A DNA stretch of 23,160 bases from IMG/VR virus record IMGVR_UViG_3300047445_000207, positions 1 through 23,160 of that record. One strand, given 5' to 3'. Each line of letters begins with the position of its first letter. Position 1 is the stretch's first letter. Positions 11,010 to 17,579 of the stretch are shown one piece after another. Origin of the DNA: a virus. The notes under the pieces were generated by a model that saw nothing but the letters and a program-made list of their open reading frames with translations, was not told where the DNA came from and did no database searches. The position numbers were made by a program, and so were the translations under genes.

Positions 11010-12311
11010 CTAAACGTACCCGTCCGCACCCTCTTCCCCAACCCAGTAGTACACCGTGGACGGCCGTCCCATGTCGTTACGCCTTAGCTTGGAGTCGACG
11101 GGCAACCCTTCCATCATCGCATCGATTTCCGGCCTAGGCCTACCCTTGCCGACGATATCCCTAATTTCGCTAATGCTTAGCCCGTCATCCCCTGCCTGAT
11201 GCAGGGCCCGTGCGAGAGGGTTAGTGGCCGGAGGAGCCTCCGAACGGCTATAGGCAGACTTTAGCGTATACTCCGCGCTTTCCATGCTGTATCGAAAGAG
11301 CGCGTCTGCCGCCTTAAGGTCCCTTACGCCGATCTGCTTTCGGCCGTCCGCAATGGCGTACAGGGCCGCGAGCCTAAGCGTGTACGGGGCCCTACGGGCC
11401 GTAAACTGGGCTAGCGTCTCATCCTCCGGATTCTCCCTTGCAATAGCCTCATACATGTAATCGGCCCAATACTCTCCCGCATCCTTAGTGCGGGTAATCA
11501 GAAAGTCGTCCCCCTGATTAAACCATGCCGCATTAAAGGCCAGTTCCTTAGCGCAAGCCTTTAGCTCTTTCATGTCCACATCGCCCCCGTCGGGCAAACT
11601 CTGTACCTGGTGAACGTGAAGGATGAGATAGCGGTTATAGCTACCTCCCGCAAGCTCCTTAGCGCGCATCATGTCCCGAAACTCTCCGGGGCTAATGTGT
11701 CCCAAAACGGCGATGTGTGGACGGGTAGCGGTCATGCTGCCTTTTTTGGTTCGTGTCTTAAGGTCGTCTCCGTCCCACGCTTGACGGAGGACACCGGAAA
11801 GGGAGCCGCTCCTAGCGGAACGTGTCATGAGGTTAGCGTACTCCGATTCGATTACGAAACGCCTTTGGTCCCCGATCATATCCGGGTCAATTTCCATAGG
11901 CTTACCCGTAAGGGCCAGAATGCTTTGGATGTCTTCCAGGGCCTCCGGAGTAGGATCCTCCACTTCCTTAATAAGTCCCTCACCCGACGAAATACCGCTA
12001 ACGGTGTTTGTCTTGAAAAAGTCGTCATCCGCCAACCGCAGTAGCGCTTTAGCGGCACTGGTGGCCGAGCCTTTCCGGCCGTCCGAGGTGCGCCCCAACA
12101 AAAGGGCCCAAACTAGGGCAGGGTGGTTATCCAGGGCAGAAATCTTGACTCGCGCCTGCGGGCCGACCAGGGCCGAGAAACCAACCAGGAGGCTCCCCAG
12201 GATCCCCACGGGGTCCCCCTCGGTCCCTGGGGCCAGCGTGCGGACGGTACGGCCCAAGAGGCCGCTGTAAACGGTGTCCTTCGGCTGCGGTCGCTCCGTG
12301 ACGACTGCCAA
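11010..12311 (-). CDS. DUF3987-type (YfjI-like) helicase/primase-associated ATPase
   Basis: About 433 aa. The pattern GRTSDGRKGSATSAAK (residues about 73-88), GISSGEGLI (about 105-113), RRFVIESEYA and LRQAWDG, AVLGHISPGEF, and GGSYNRYLILHV matches DUF3987 P-loop proteins, found in phages and plasmids and often fused or linked to primases. It probably acts as a replication ATPase or helicase, perhaps at the origin. The C-terminal ~70 residues (ISEIRDIVGKGRPRPEIDAM...) form a winged-helix DNA-binding domain. The frame extends to a GTG at 12320, but GGGGA abuts that codon; TTG at 12311, eight nt after GGAG, is better spaced and is chosen. It lies alone, divergent from the genes at 12552. Confidence 0.78.
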   Translation of the reverse strand: MAVVTERPQPKDTVYSGLLGRTVRTLAPGTEGDPVGILGSLLVGFSALVGPQARVKISALDNHPALVWALLLGRTSDGRKGSATSAAKALLRLADDDFFKTNTVSGISSGEGLIKEVEDPTPEALEDIQSILALTGKPMEIDPDMIGDQRRFVIESEYANLMTRSARSGSLSGVLRQAWDGDDLKTRTKKGSMTATRPHIAVLGHISPGEFRDMMRAKELAGGSYNRYLILHVHQVQSLPDGGDVDMKELKACAKELAFNAAWFNQGDDFLITRTKDAGEYWADYMYEAIARENPEDETLAQFTARRAPYTLRLAALYAIADGRKQIGVRDLKAADALFRYSMESAEYTLKSAYSRSEAPPATNPLARALHQAGDDGLSISEIRDIVGKGRPRPEIDAMMEGLPVDSKLRRNDMGRPSTVYYWVGEEGADGYV

Positions 12312-12327
12312 CGTGATCACTCCCCGA

Positions 12328-12388
12328 GTGAGTAAGTATGTATGTAACTAAGTGCCGTGCTGGGATAGATACTTACTTACATACCTAC
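12328..12388. repeat. Inverted GTAA/GTAT tetranucleotide repeat in divergent control region
   Basis: The left arm (12328-12350, GTGAGTAAGTATGTATGTAA then CTA) and the right arm (12366-12388, inverted) match at 17 of 23 positions when reverse-complemented; all shared bases keep a 4-nt period. A third copy is at 5868-5892. A minus-strand TTGACG (12393-12398) lies just upstream, so the repeats probably overlap the DUF3987 gene's promoter. The rest of 12321-12550 contains no gene. Confidence 0.6.
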
Positions 12389-12453
12389 GCTGCGTCAAGT
12401 CGCTTCCGCGTATGGGGAGTTGAGACCCCCCAGGGTGAGGCCTAGGCCGATAC

Positions 12454-12482
12454 TTGCACACCCCCAAGGCGTGTGCTTCAAT
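12454..12482 (+). promoter_or_regulatory. Cassette promoter-operator, plus-strand copy
   Basis: -35 TTGCAC (12454-12459), 17-nt spacer, -10 TTCAAT (12477-12482). Dyad GCACACCC (12456-12463), CCAAG, GCGTGTGC (12469-12476), with one mismatch. It is the only copy facing right and drives the genes at 12552 and 12832. Confidence 0.74.
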
Positions 12483-12551
12483 GAGGCTGTTGGAAGGGGC
12501 GGGGCCAATTAGGGGGCCCTAAACCCAGCCATGCACTTAGGAAGTGATCTT

Positions 12552-12788
12552 ATGGGTGACTCTTGCATTGCCCGCACGTCTAAGCGGGCGAAGGCTAGCC
12601 GTAATGAGTACGTGGAGACCGTTATGGGCGAGGCTAAAGCCTGGGAACGCGTCCACTACTGGGCTAAGTTTTTCACTGGTCACGGTTTCGGTGATCGGTT
12701 TGGATTTTACCACGAACATGTGGGTTACGGTGCTTACAAGATTTACCAGGTAGATCGTTCCATCGAGCGTAAGACACTTGCGGCATAA
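12552..12788 (+). CDS. Small hypothetical protein, 78 aa
   Basis: Begins MGDSCIARTSKRAKASRNEY: a basic N-terminal part, then an aromatic and His-rich middle (WAKFFTGHGFGDRFGFYHEHVGYGAYKIYQV). No family recognised. An ATG at 12531 is also in frame, but AGGAAGTG (12539-12546) is placed for the ATG at 12552. It is the first of two genes behind the promoter-operator at 12454. Confidence 0.68.
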   Translation: MGDSCIARTSKRAKASRNEYVETVMGEAKAWERVHYWAKFFTGHGFGDRFGFYHEHVGYGAYKIYQVDRSIERKTLAA

Positions 12789-12831
12789 CGAGCCGTCCTG
12801 TTAAATAGGCTTTCCAGCGGAAGGAAAACCA

Positions 12832-13098
12832 ATGGATGTCCTCGTGACCTTATACTTCCCCCACCCCAAAGGGGGGTGGATTGATCTAGGCGCCGGACGA
12901 ATGAACGTTAAGGGCGCTAACGGCCTAACCGAAAAAGTTGCTAGAATCTGCCTAGCCTCATTCATTCAATCCACCGTTCCTGATCACCCAGACGCGCCTA
13001 AGCCGTACGATCCTGAAAAGGTTATTGCCTCCGCCACGTTCGGAGACTTGGGAACACTATACGTCGACGGAAACGGCACCCCTAAAGTGGTCGCATGA
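12832..13098 (+). CDS. Small hypothetical protein, 88 aa
   Basis: A beta-rich N-terminus (MDVLVTLYFPHPKGGWIDLG) with a later helix (TEKVARICLASFIQS) and a C-terminal hairpin (GTLYVDGNGTPKVV). No family recognised. The leader has CCAGCGGAAGGAAAAC (12814-12829) directly before the ATG, the same element used by minus-strand cassettes. It probably shares a transcript with the preceding gene and ends at the terminator 13102-13130. Confidence 0.72.
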   Translation: MDVLVTLYFPHPKGGWIDLGAGRMNVKGANGLTEKVARICLASFIQSTVPDHPDAPKPYDPEKVIASATFGDLGTLYVDGNGTPKVVA

Positions 13099-13101
13099 CT
13101 A

Positions 13102-13130
13102 AAACCCCCCGGCATAGAGCCGGGGGGTTT
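13102..13130. terminator. Bidirectional terminator between convergent genes
   Basis: Perfect 12-bp stem AAACCCCCCGGC (13102-13113) with GCCGGGGGGTTT (13119-13130), loop ATAGA. It ends both the plus-strand pair and the long minus-strand replication operon. Confidence 0.88.
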
Positions 13131-13132
13131 CT

Positions 13133-13546
13133 TTACGTTAGGGACATGAGCCCTTCTGGGCTATCCCACACAATACGGGTAACGCCAGACTTCCAAATCG
13201 CTGTCTCGCATTCGTCACACGGGGCCCTGGTGATGTACAGGGTTGCCTTTATGGTTCCTCGCCTGCCTGCCTCCTCCAATGCGTTTCGCTCCGCATGGAC
13301 AGCTATACAGTCCCCGTAGGAGCCTCCTGGAGGCCGCTCCGAGTAGTCCAGTCGCCCTCTGGGGCATGCGCCCGCAGTAAGGCACCCAGGGGCCCCCGAG
13401 GGGGCCCCGTTGTAGCCAGTAGCCATGATGCGATTGTCCTTGACCAGGACCGCGCCAACCTGCGATCTAGTGCAGTCTGCCCTAGCCGCTACCGCCCTTG
13501 CTACGCCAATAAAGTATGCGTCCCAACTTGTGCGGCTAATGGCTAT
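13133..13546 (-). CDS. dCMP deaminase, apparent ATA start
   Basis: About 137 aa. It deaminates dCMP to dUMP, the substrate for ThyX two genes upstream. Zinc ligands and catalytic Glu are visible: HAE (His84, Glu86) and PCDEC (Cys110, Cys113). The typical N-terminal core is also present (RADCTRSQVGAVLVKDN, then TGYNGAP). The first ATG in frame (13426) would remove that core. The frame opens only after a TGA at 13556-13558 and contains no ATG, GTG or TTG before 13426. ATA at 13546 overlaps the previous gene's TAG stop (ATAG) and follows GAGGGCGAGGG, so translational coupling from ATA is proposed; ATT at 13540 is an alternative. Enzyme identity is secure, the start is not. Confidence 0.82.
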   Translation of the reverse strand: MAISRTSWDAYFIGVARAVAARADCTRSQVGAVLVKDNRIMATGYNGAPSGAPGCLTAGACPRGRLDYSERPPGGSYGDCIAVHAERNALEEAGRRGTIKATLYITRAPCDECETAIWKSGVTRIVWDSPEGLMSLT

Positions 13547-13695
13547 CCCTCGCCCTCAACGCCACCCCCGCCGCCTCCACCTGCCGCCTGATGCTGCGCG
13601 TCGGTGGAATTCATGCAGTCCTCAATGGGCCACGAATATTGCATGCCGCAAATCGTGCACTCGTAATAGGTGGAAACCTTTTCCACGATAGCCAT
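13543..13695 (-). CDS. Zinc-finger-like mini-protein with Gly tail, 50 aa
   Basis: Begins MAIVEKVSTYYECTICGMQY: CTIC, then WPIEDC and a later His give a possible zinc finger; the C-terminus is seven Gly followed by VEGEG. No family recognised. GGAGG before the ATG overlaps the end of ThyX, and its TAG stop overlaps the putative ATA start of the deaminase. The gene may act mainly as a translational bridge between ThyX and the deaminase (inference). Confidence 0.68.
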   Translation of the reverse strand: MAIVEKVSTYYECTICGMQYSWPIEDCMNSTDAQHQAAGGGGGGGVEGEG

Positions 13696-13699
13696 TTAG

Positions 13700-14428
13700 C
13701 TAACCTCCAATAGGATTGTTTGTATCGAAATCCTGGAAACACCCAGGGGCGATATCCTTTAGCTGCGCAAGGATGTTTCCGGCGAACTCCCTAATCTCCG
13801 CGTCGGCGGCCACATGCCAACGCTTATTCAGGAAGTCTCGCCATGCACGCATGTTGCCGGTAACGACAATGCGGGTTTCCGTCCCTCCGGGGAGGACCGC
13901 CCTAGCGGCCTCCCGCGCTTCCTTGCGCTTAAGGCCGGAAGCCTTGAGCCGGTTTACCGTCGCCTCATAGTCCCTTAGAGGCGCCCACGGTAGGGGGGCC
14001 GTCGCTGCTCCCCCGTGCTCCTCCTGAAGGGCGGGAGGGACCACCATGCGAGCGTTAGTCATGTCAACGTAACGCTGTGACATTTCCGAATAGGACAAGT
14101 GCCGGTGCCGGATTAGCTCGTGCGTCATGTTCCGGCTAACCCCTGTCACATAGAACGTTGCCGAGGAATGCTCCAGAACACTGTAATGACCCTGGTCAAG
14201 GATGTTCTTTAGGTAGCCCATTTCGGTTGCCGTAGCTGGGTTAGGCTTATTCCAGGACTGGTAACAGGCACGGCCCCCGAATACGGGGACCGAATCACAA
14301 TCATGGGTCACGTCGTCGGCGCCAACGCCGTTTTCCCGCACGTACCCCTCGGGGTCGTAATCCCCGTCAAGTGCGTCTATCATTGCATCGTAATTGGTTT
14401 CAGTCTTTGCGATTAGCGTTACACGCAA
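13700..14428 (-). CDS. thyX: Flavin-dependent thymidylate synthase ThyX
   Basis: 242 aa from the chosen start. Converts dUMP to dTMP using FAD, NADPH and methylene-tetrahydrofolate. The diagnostic ThyX motif RHR-x5-MSQRY is complete (RHRHLSYSEMSQRY, residues about 107-120). GRACYQSWNKPNPAT near residue 52 and GNMRAWRDFLNKRWH near residue 200 are also typical. The frame extends to an ATG at 14458, but that lacks a ribosome binding site, while TTG at 14428 follows AAGGAG by 10 nt and begins the usual LRVTLIAKTE strand. It overlaps the preceding small gene by 29 nt and cooperates with RNR and dCMP deaminase encoded beside it. Confidence 0.93.
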   Translation of the reverse strand: MRVTLIAKTETNYDAMIDALDGDYDPEGYVRENGVGADDVTHDCDSVPVFGGRACYQSWNKPNPATATEMGYLKNILDQGHYSVLEHSSATFYVTGVSRNMTHELIRHRHLSYSEMSQRYVDMTNARMVVPPALQEEHGGAATAPLPWAPLRDYEATVNRLKASGLKRKEAREAARAVLPGGTETRIVVTGNMRAWRDFLNKRWHVAADAEIREFAGNILAQLKDIAPGCFQDFDTNNPIGG

Positions 14429-14600
14429 GGTCGTATTGCTCCTTATCAAAACAGCCATTAGGACATTCGTCGTACCATTCGGCGGAGAAACAATCTCCGC
14501 TCAAAACGAGGTCCATTTCCGTCCATCCGCAAACGCAACAGAAACGAACCCCGTAGTGAGACAGATACTTAACCCGCCGACCCTTTATCGGATGGGACAT
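14400..14600 (-). CDS. Zinc-ribbon mini-protein between RNR and ThyX, 66 aa
   Basis: Contains CCVCGW (about residues 20-25) and DECPNGC (about 44-50), consistent with a zinc ribbon; the rest is polar. No family recognised. It overlaps the 3' end of RNR and the 5' end of ThyX. The start is uncertain: ATG 14600 has GGGAG only 1 nt away, GTG 14615 is in frame, and ATA 14588 overlaps the RNR stop (ATAA), echoing the deaminase start. A redox or adaptor role beside RNR is only a guess. Confidence 0.62.
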   Translation of the reverse strand: MSHPIKGRRVKYLSHYGVRFCCVCGWTEMDLVLSGDCFSAEWYDECPNGCFDKEQYDLACNANRKD

Positions 14601-16621
14601 GCTCCCGTTGCACACTCCAAATCAATAGCGTCAGAAACGCTCTTAGCCTTTGCAGCCTCATACTCCTCACGCGTAATGCGCTCATAGGGAGACTGTGGGC
14701 GGGAGGAATCAACCATAATGGTTGTCCCCTTAAGCTTGGGCAGATACTTAATCAGCACTGCCTTAAGCTCGTCTGCGGTAACACTCCCCTCCGGGATGTT
14801 TACCGTGTGGGAAATCGCGTTATCCGCGTAATAAGTCTGGTACATAGCCTGAAACTTTATGGAGTCTTCCAGACTGATTTGATCCTGCGACTCGACAATA
14901 TCGGGGTCAAGGCCCCGAGCCTCCATTTCCGCAATCAGGGTATCCTTAGTCGGAATAGTGACTACCTTAGTGTTGGCAGCGTAAATGCAGTCCTCCACTA
15001 GGTATCCCTCATCCTCGTATGCCTTGACTTGTGCCATCTGTTCAGGGTCCACCGCGCTAAAACGGATCCGTCGGAGAAAGTATCGGCCGTAAATGGCCTG
15101 ATCACCTTCCGGAACCCCGGGGAGCTTTGCAATACTGCCCGTGGGGGCAACGGTCGTTACCTTAATAGGCTCCGGGATACGCAGCTTAAAAGCGTATTCC
15201 CGCGCCTCATCCCGGACAACGTCGTAAAGCTCCTCAAGGTCATAACGGAAACGCCGATCGCGGGGGGCGACTGTGTACCGGATCCCTCTAAGGTTCAGGT
15301 GACCCTGTACGCCAAAGTGACCGACTCCAATACGCCGTTCCCGCCGCATTACGGCTAGCTGCTCCTCATCCGTAAAGTCTCCGAACGTGGCACGGATAAG
15401 GAACCTGGTTACGAGCCGGTGAGCCTTTATCAGGTTCTCATAGTCGACCCTGCCGTTAGGCTTTACGAAAGCCTGCATATTCACGTGCCCAAGACAACAA
15501 GCCATCATCTGTGGCCCTGGAATCTCGCCGCACGGGTTAGTGGCCTCTATCGGGTCAACCTCGCCCACCTGGGCTAGCGTCTGATTGAAGAAACCGGGCT
15601 CACCGTTAACGAGCATGCCGTTTACGGTTTCGTCCATAACCATAGAAGCGTGAACGTTTAGCGGGTGCTTTTCGTCGCCCACCGCATCCATAAATTCCTG
15701 GTCCACAATGACGCTAATGTTCGTCGTCCAATGACTACCGCTATCCACCTTACAGCGGATAAAGTCGATAACCTCCGCATCCTTCCAATGTTTCATAGCC
15801 ATACGGGCCGAACGCCTTACGCCACCACTAACGACACATTCCGCAATGGCATGGTCAATCGCCATAGCATCCATGCCGGTAAGGGTTCCGTGATACTTTC
15901 CTCGATTGTTGAGGATTTCGGCAACGCTCTTAAGCATCTGCGCCAATGGAAGCGGGCCGGAGGCCCTACCGCCAAAGGCCTTGAGACGCGCCCCAGAGGG
16001 CCGCACGCGGGACACGTCAAAGACTCGCGCCCGATGCACGAGGTTCCAATCGTGAGCGTCCGTAATCAGGTGCTCCAGGGACGTACACCATCCCTCGCGG
16101 GAGTCCTCCACCTCATAGGCCCCGACCCAATCGGGGGTGTAAGTGGTGGACAGTAGACCGGCCTCCTTAAGGGCCGCATAGTCCTGGTGTTCAGGGTCGC
16201 ACACAATGTGCACGTCTAGGACGTTAGCCACTTCCGGATAGCCGCTAAGGCGGTCATCTGAATAGTTGGCCCCTACGCCTCCACCTTCCATGAGGCGGAG
16301 GAACACAAAGGAGAAATGCCGTTCGGGACGCTTAACGTCCCAGGGGGCGATGTGGCAGTTGAAAAGGTACTGCCGACCCTTGACTCCGGAGGCCCAAAGG
16401 TGCCGTCCGGCGGGCAGGATCTTGAAATCCCGCATAAAGGAAATAAGGTCCTCACGTTCCCCCGGCTCGATAGCGTCCGGGGGGACAAGTCCCAGGTTAC
16501 CGTCAACGACGCGGGTAACCGTTTCGGGCCACGTTTCCTTAGTGCCGTCCGCCTTAGGGCGCGAATAAGTCCTTTCGTAAACGGTCTGGCCGGTAGGTCC
16601 CCAGTTAATCTCAGTAGTTAT
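14585..16621 (-). CDS. Adenosylcobalamin-dependent ribonucleotide reductase (class II, monomeric type), apparent ATA start
   Basis: About 678 aa. Reduces ribonucleotides to deoxyribonucleotides with a B12-generated thiyl radical. NPCGEI gives the radical Cys364 and Glu366; Cys375/376 and Cys89 fit the redox pair; the C-terminal CATGACPIR (Cys670, Cys675) is the swinging dithiol. The layout matches the single-chain triphosphate reductase of lactobacilli and many actinophages. The first ATG in frame (16435) would cut off 62 residues that look native (TTEINWGPTGQTVYERTYSR, TKETWPETVTRVV). No ATG, GTG or TTG occurs between there and the in-frame TAA at 16639. ATA at 16621 is 7 nt after AGGAG and is the best start; ATC 16627 is too close. 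Confidence 0.9.
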   Translation of the reverse strand: MTTEINWGPTGQTVYERTYSRPKADGTKETWPETVTRVVDGNLGLVPPDAIEPGEREDLISFMRDFKILPAGRHLWASGVKGRQYLFNCHIAPWDVKRPERHFSFVFLRLMEGGGVGANYSDDRLSGYPEVANVLDVHIVCDPEHQDYAALKEAGLLSTTYTPDWVGAYEVEDSREGWCTSLEHLITDAHDWNLVHRARVFDVSRVRPSGARLKAFGGRASGPLPLAQMLKSVAEILNNRGKYHGTLTGMDAMAIDHAIAECVVSGGVRRSARMAMKHWKDAEVIDFIRCKVDSGSHWTTNISVIVDQEFMDAVGDEKHPLNVHASMVMDETVNGMLVNGEPGFFNQTLAQVGEVDPIEATNPCGEIPGPQMMACCLGHVNMQAFVKPNGRVDYENLIKAHRLVTRFLIRATFGDFTDEEQLAVMRRERRIGVGHFGVQGHLNLRGIRYTVAPRDRRFRYDLEELYDVVRDEAREYAFKLRIPEPIKVTTVAPTGSIAKLPGVPEGDQAIYGRYFLRRIRFSAVDPEQMAQVKAYEDEGYLVEDCIYAANTKVVTIPTKDTLIAEMEARGLDPDIVESQDQISLEDSIKFQAMYQTYYADNAISHTVNIPEGSVTADELKAVLIKYLPKLKGTTIMVDSSRPQSPYERITREEYEAAKAKSVSDAIDLECATGACPIR

Positions 16622-16632
16622 TGTGATGCTCC

Positions 16633-16923
16633 TTACTTAGTCTTCTTATTGCTTGCAATGGCGACAAGAACCATATTGAAAAGCACTCCGGCGGCGAAAG
16701 CCTTAAGGAAGGAAAGGCTGAATACCATCATGATGAGAACCGCGAGGAATCCCAGCCACACAAACGCTAGGGCCGTCATGAGGATAAAGACGATCGTGTA
16801 CGCGATAGCGTTAGCGACCTTGCCCGGCTTCACTTCCTTCTTTGCCCCAATGGAGGGGCCCACAAGGTTTGGATTGTAAAGCCAATCGGAGAGACTGTCA
16901 GTGTTAGCGGTTTCCTTGCTCAA
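16633..16923 (-). CDS. Two-TM membrane protein, 96 aa
   Basis: A polar N-terminus (about 1-35), then hydrophobic segments about 38-65 (AIAYTIVFILMTALAFVWLGFLAVLIMMVF) and 68-89 (LSFLKAFAAGVLFNMVLVAIAS), and a Lys-rich end. It is predicted to be an integral membrane protein with two or three passes. No family recognised. The TTG start follows AGGGGATAAAACC. The stop codon overlaps the RNR ribosome binding site, so translation is probably coupled. A membrane protein inside a nucleotide operon might be a membrane anchor or a lysis or exclusion factor; this is unproven. Confidence 0.75.
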   Translation of the reverse strand: MSKETANTDSLSDWLYNPNLVGPSIGAKKEVKPGKVANAIAYTIVFILMTALAFVWLGFLAVLIMMVFSLSFLKAFAAGVLFNMVLVAIASNKKTK

Positions 16924-16934
16924 GGTTTTATCCC

Positions 16935-17579
16935 CTATCGGTTAGTAATTGCTTGGGCCGAACTGTTACTCATACGCTTACGGGCCCCGGGGCCGTCATG
17001 TTCGTCGATAGCGATAAGCCGTTCATTGTTCATGAGGTCACGCAAGCGCATTACCGCGCGAGAGTGCGCCCTAGACCATGTCGCAAGGGACTTACCGGCA
17101 CGGGTAGCGGCCTCCCCGGGGCCGTACTCCCAGTCATCGCGGAGTGTGCTCGCTTGCGCCCCCGTGAGCCCCTGATAGGCCTTGTCAACGTCTATGAGGG
17201 CCGTCACCATGGACCGCCCGTCACGGGTCTTTTCCCGCCCGTACGTGGCGGTAGGGCTAGCCTCCGCCCACGCGTCCCGGGGGAGGTAGTAGACCTCCAG
17301 GAGTACGGCTACCTCATCAGTCCCGTACATGTAATGGGGGGTGCCGTAAACGGCACGGTAACGCTCCTTAGCGCAATACTCGGTTGCATACTTTCGGAGA
17401 TAGGCGCCAACCGCGCCGTTAAGGTTACCGGTCGTCTTAGCGAAAAAGTGCCGCTTTTCGACTAGCTTAAGGTTCAATTCGCAGTGCAAATCGTCGGCAT
17501 CAATGCCGGGCCAGTCACGCGCAAAGCTGCGCGCAACCGACCGAGCAAGGCTAACAAAGTCTTCCGGGTTGTAACTCAT
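16935..17579 (-). CDS. Sigma-factor-like DNA-binding protein, 214 aa
   Basis: The N-terminal region (about 5-75: SVARSFARDWPGIDADDLHCELNLKLVE, AVGAYLRKYATEYCAKE) resembles sigma-70 region 2 (DDL...E pattern). Near the C-terminus, GEAATRAGKSLATWSRAHSR plus AVMRLRDLM resembles a region 4 helix-turn-helix. It could be a phage sigma-like factor or a related regulator, and would be a candidate for recognising the repeated promoters in this genome. Similarity is by pattern only. The ATG overlaps the stop of the phosphoesterase gene (TAATG), so they are translationally coupled. Confidence 0.6.
   Translation of the reverse strand: MSYNPEDFVSLARSVARSFARDWPGIDADDLHCELNLKLVEKRHFFAKTTGNLNGAVGAYLRKYATEYCAKERYRAVYGTPHYMYGTDEVAVLLEVYYLPRDAWAEASPTATYGREKTRDGRSMVTALIDVDKAYQGLTGAQASTLRDDWEYGPGEAATRAGKSLATWSRAHSRAVMRLRDLMNNERLIAIDEHDGPGARKRMSNSSAQAITNR

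Noticed and set aside
15665-16156. Plus-strand frame of 163 codons opposite RNR
   Set aside because: It lies wholly opposite a strongly conserved enzyme and has no recognisable protein features.
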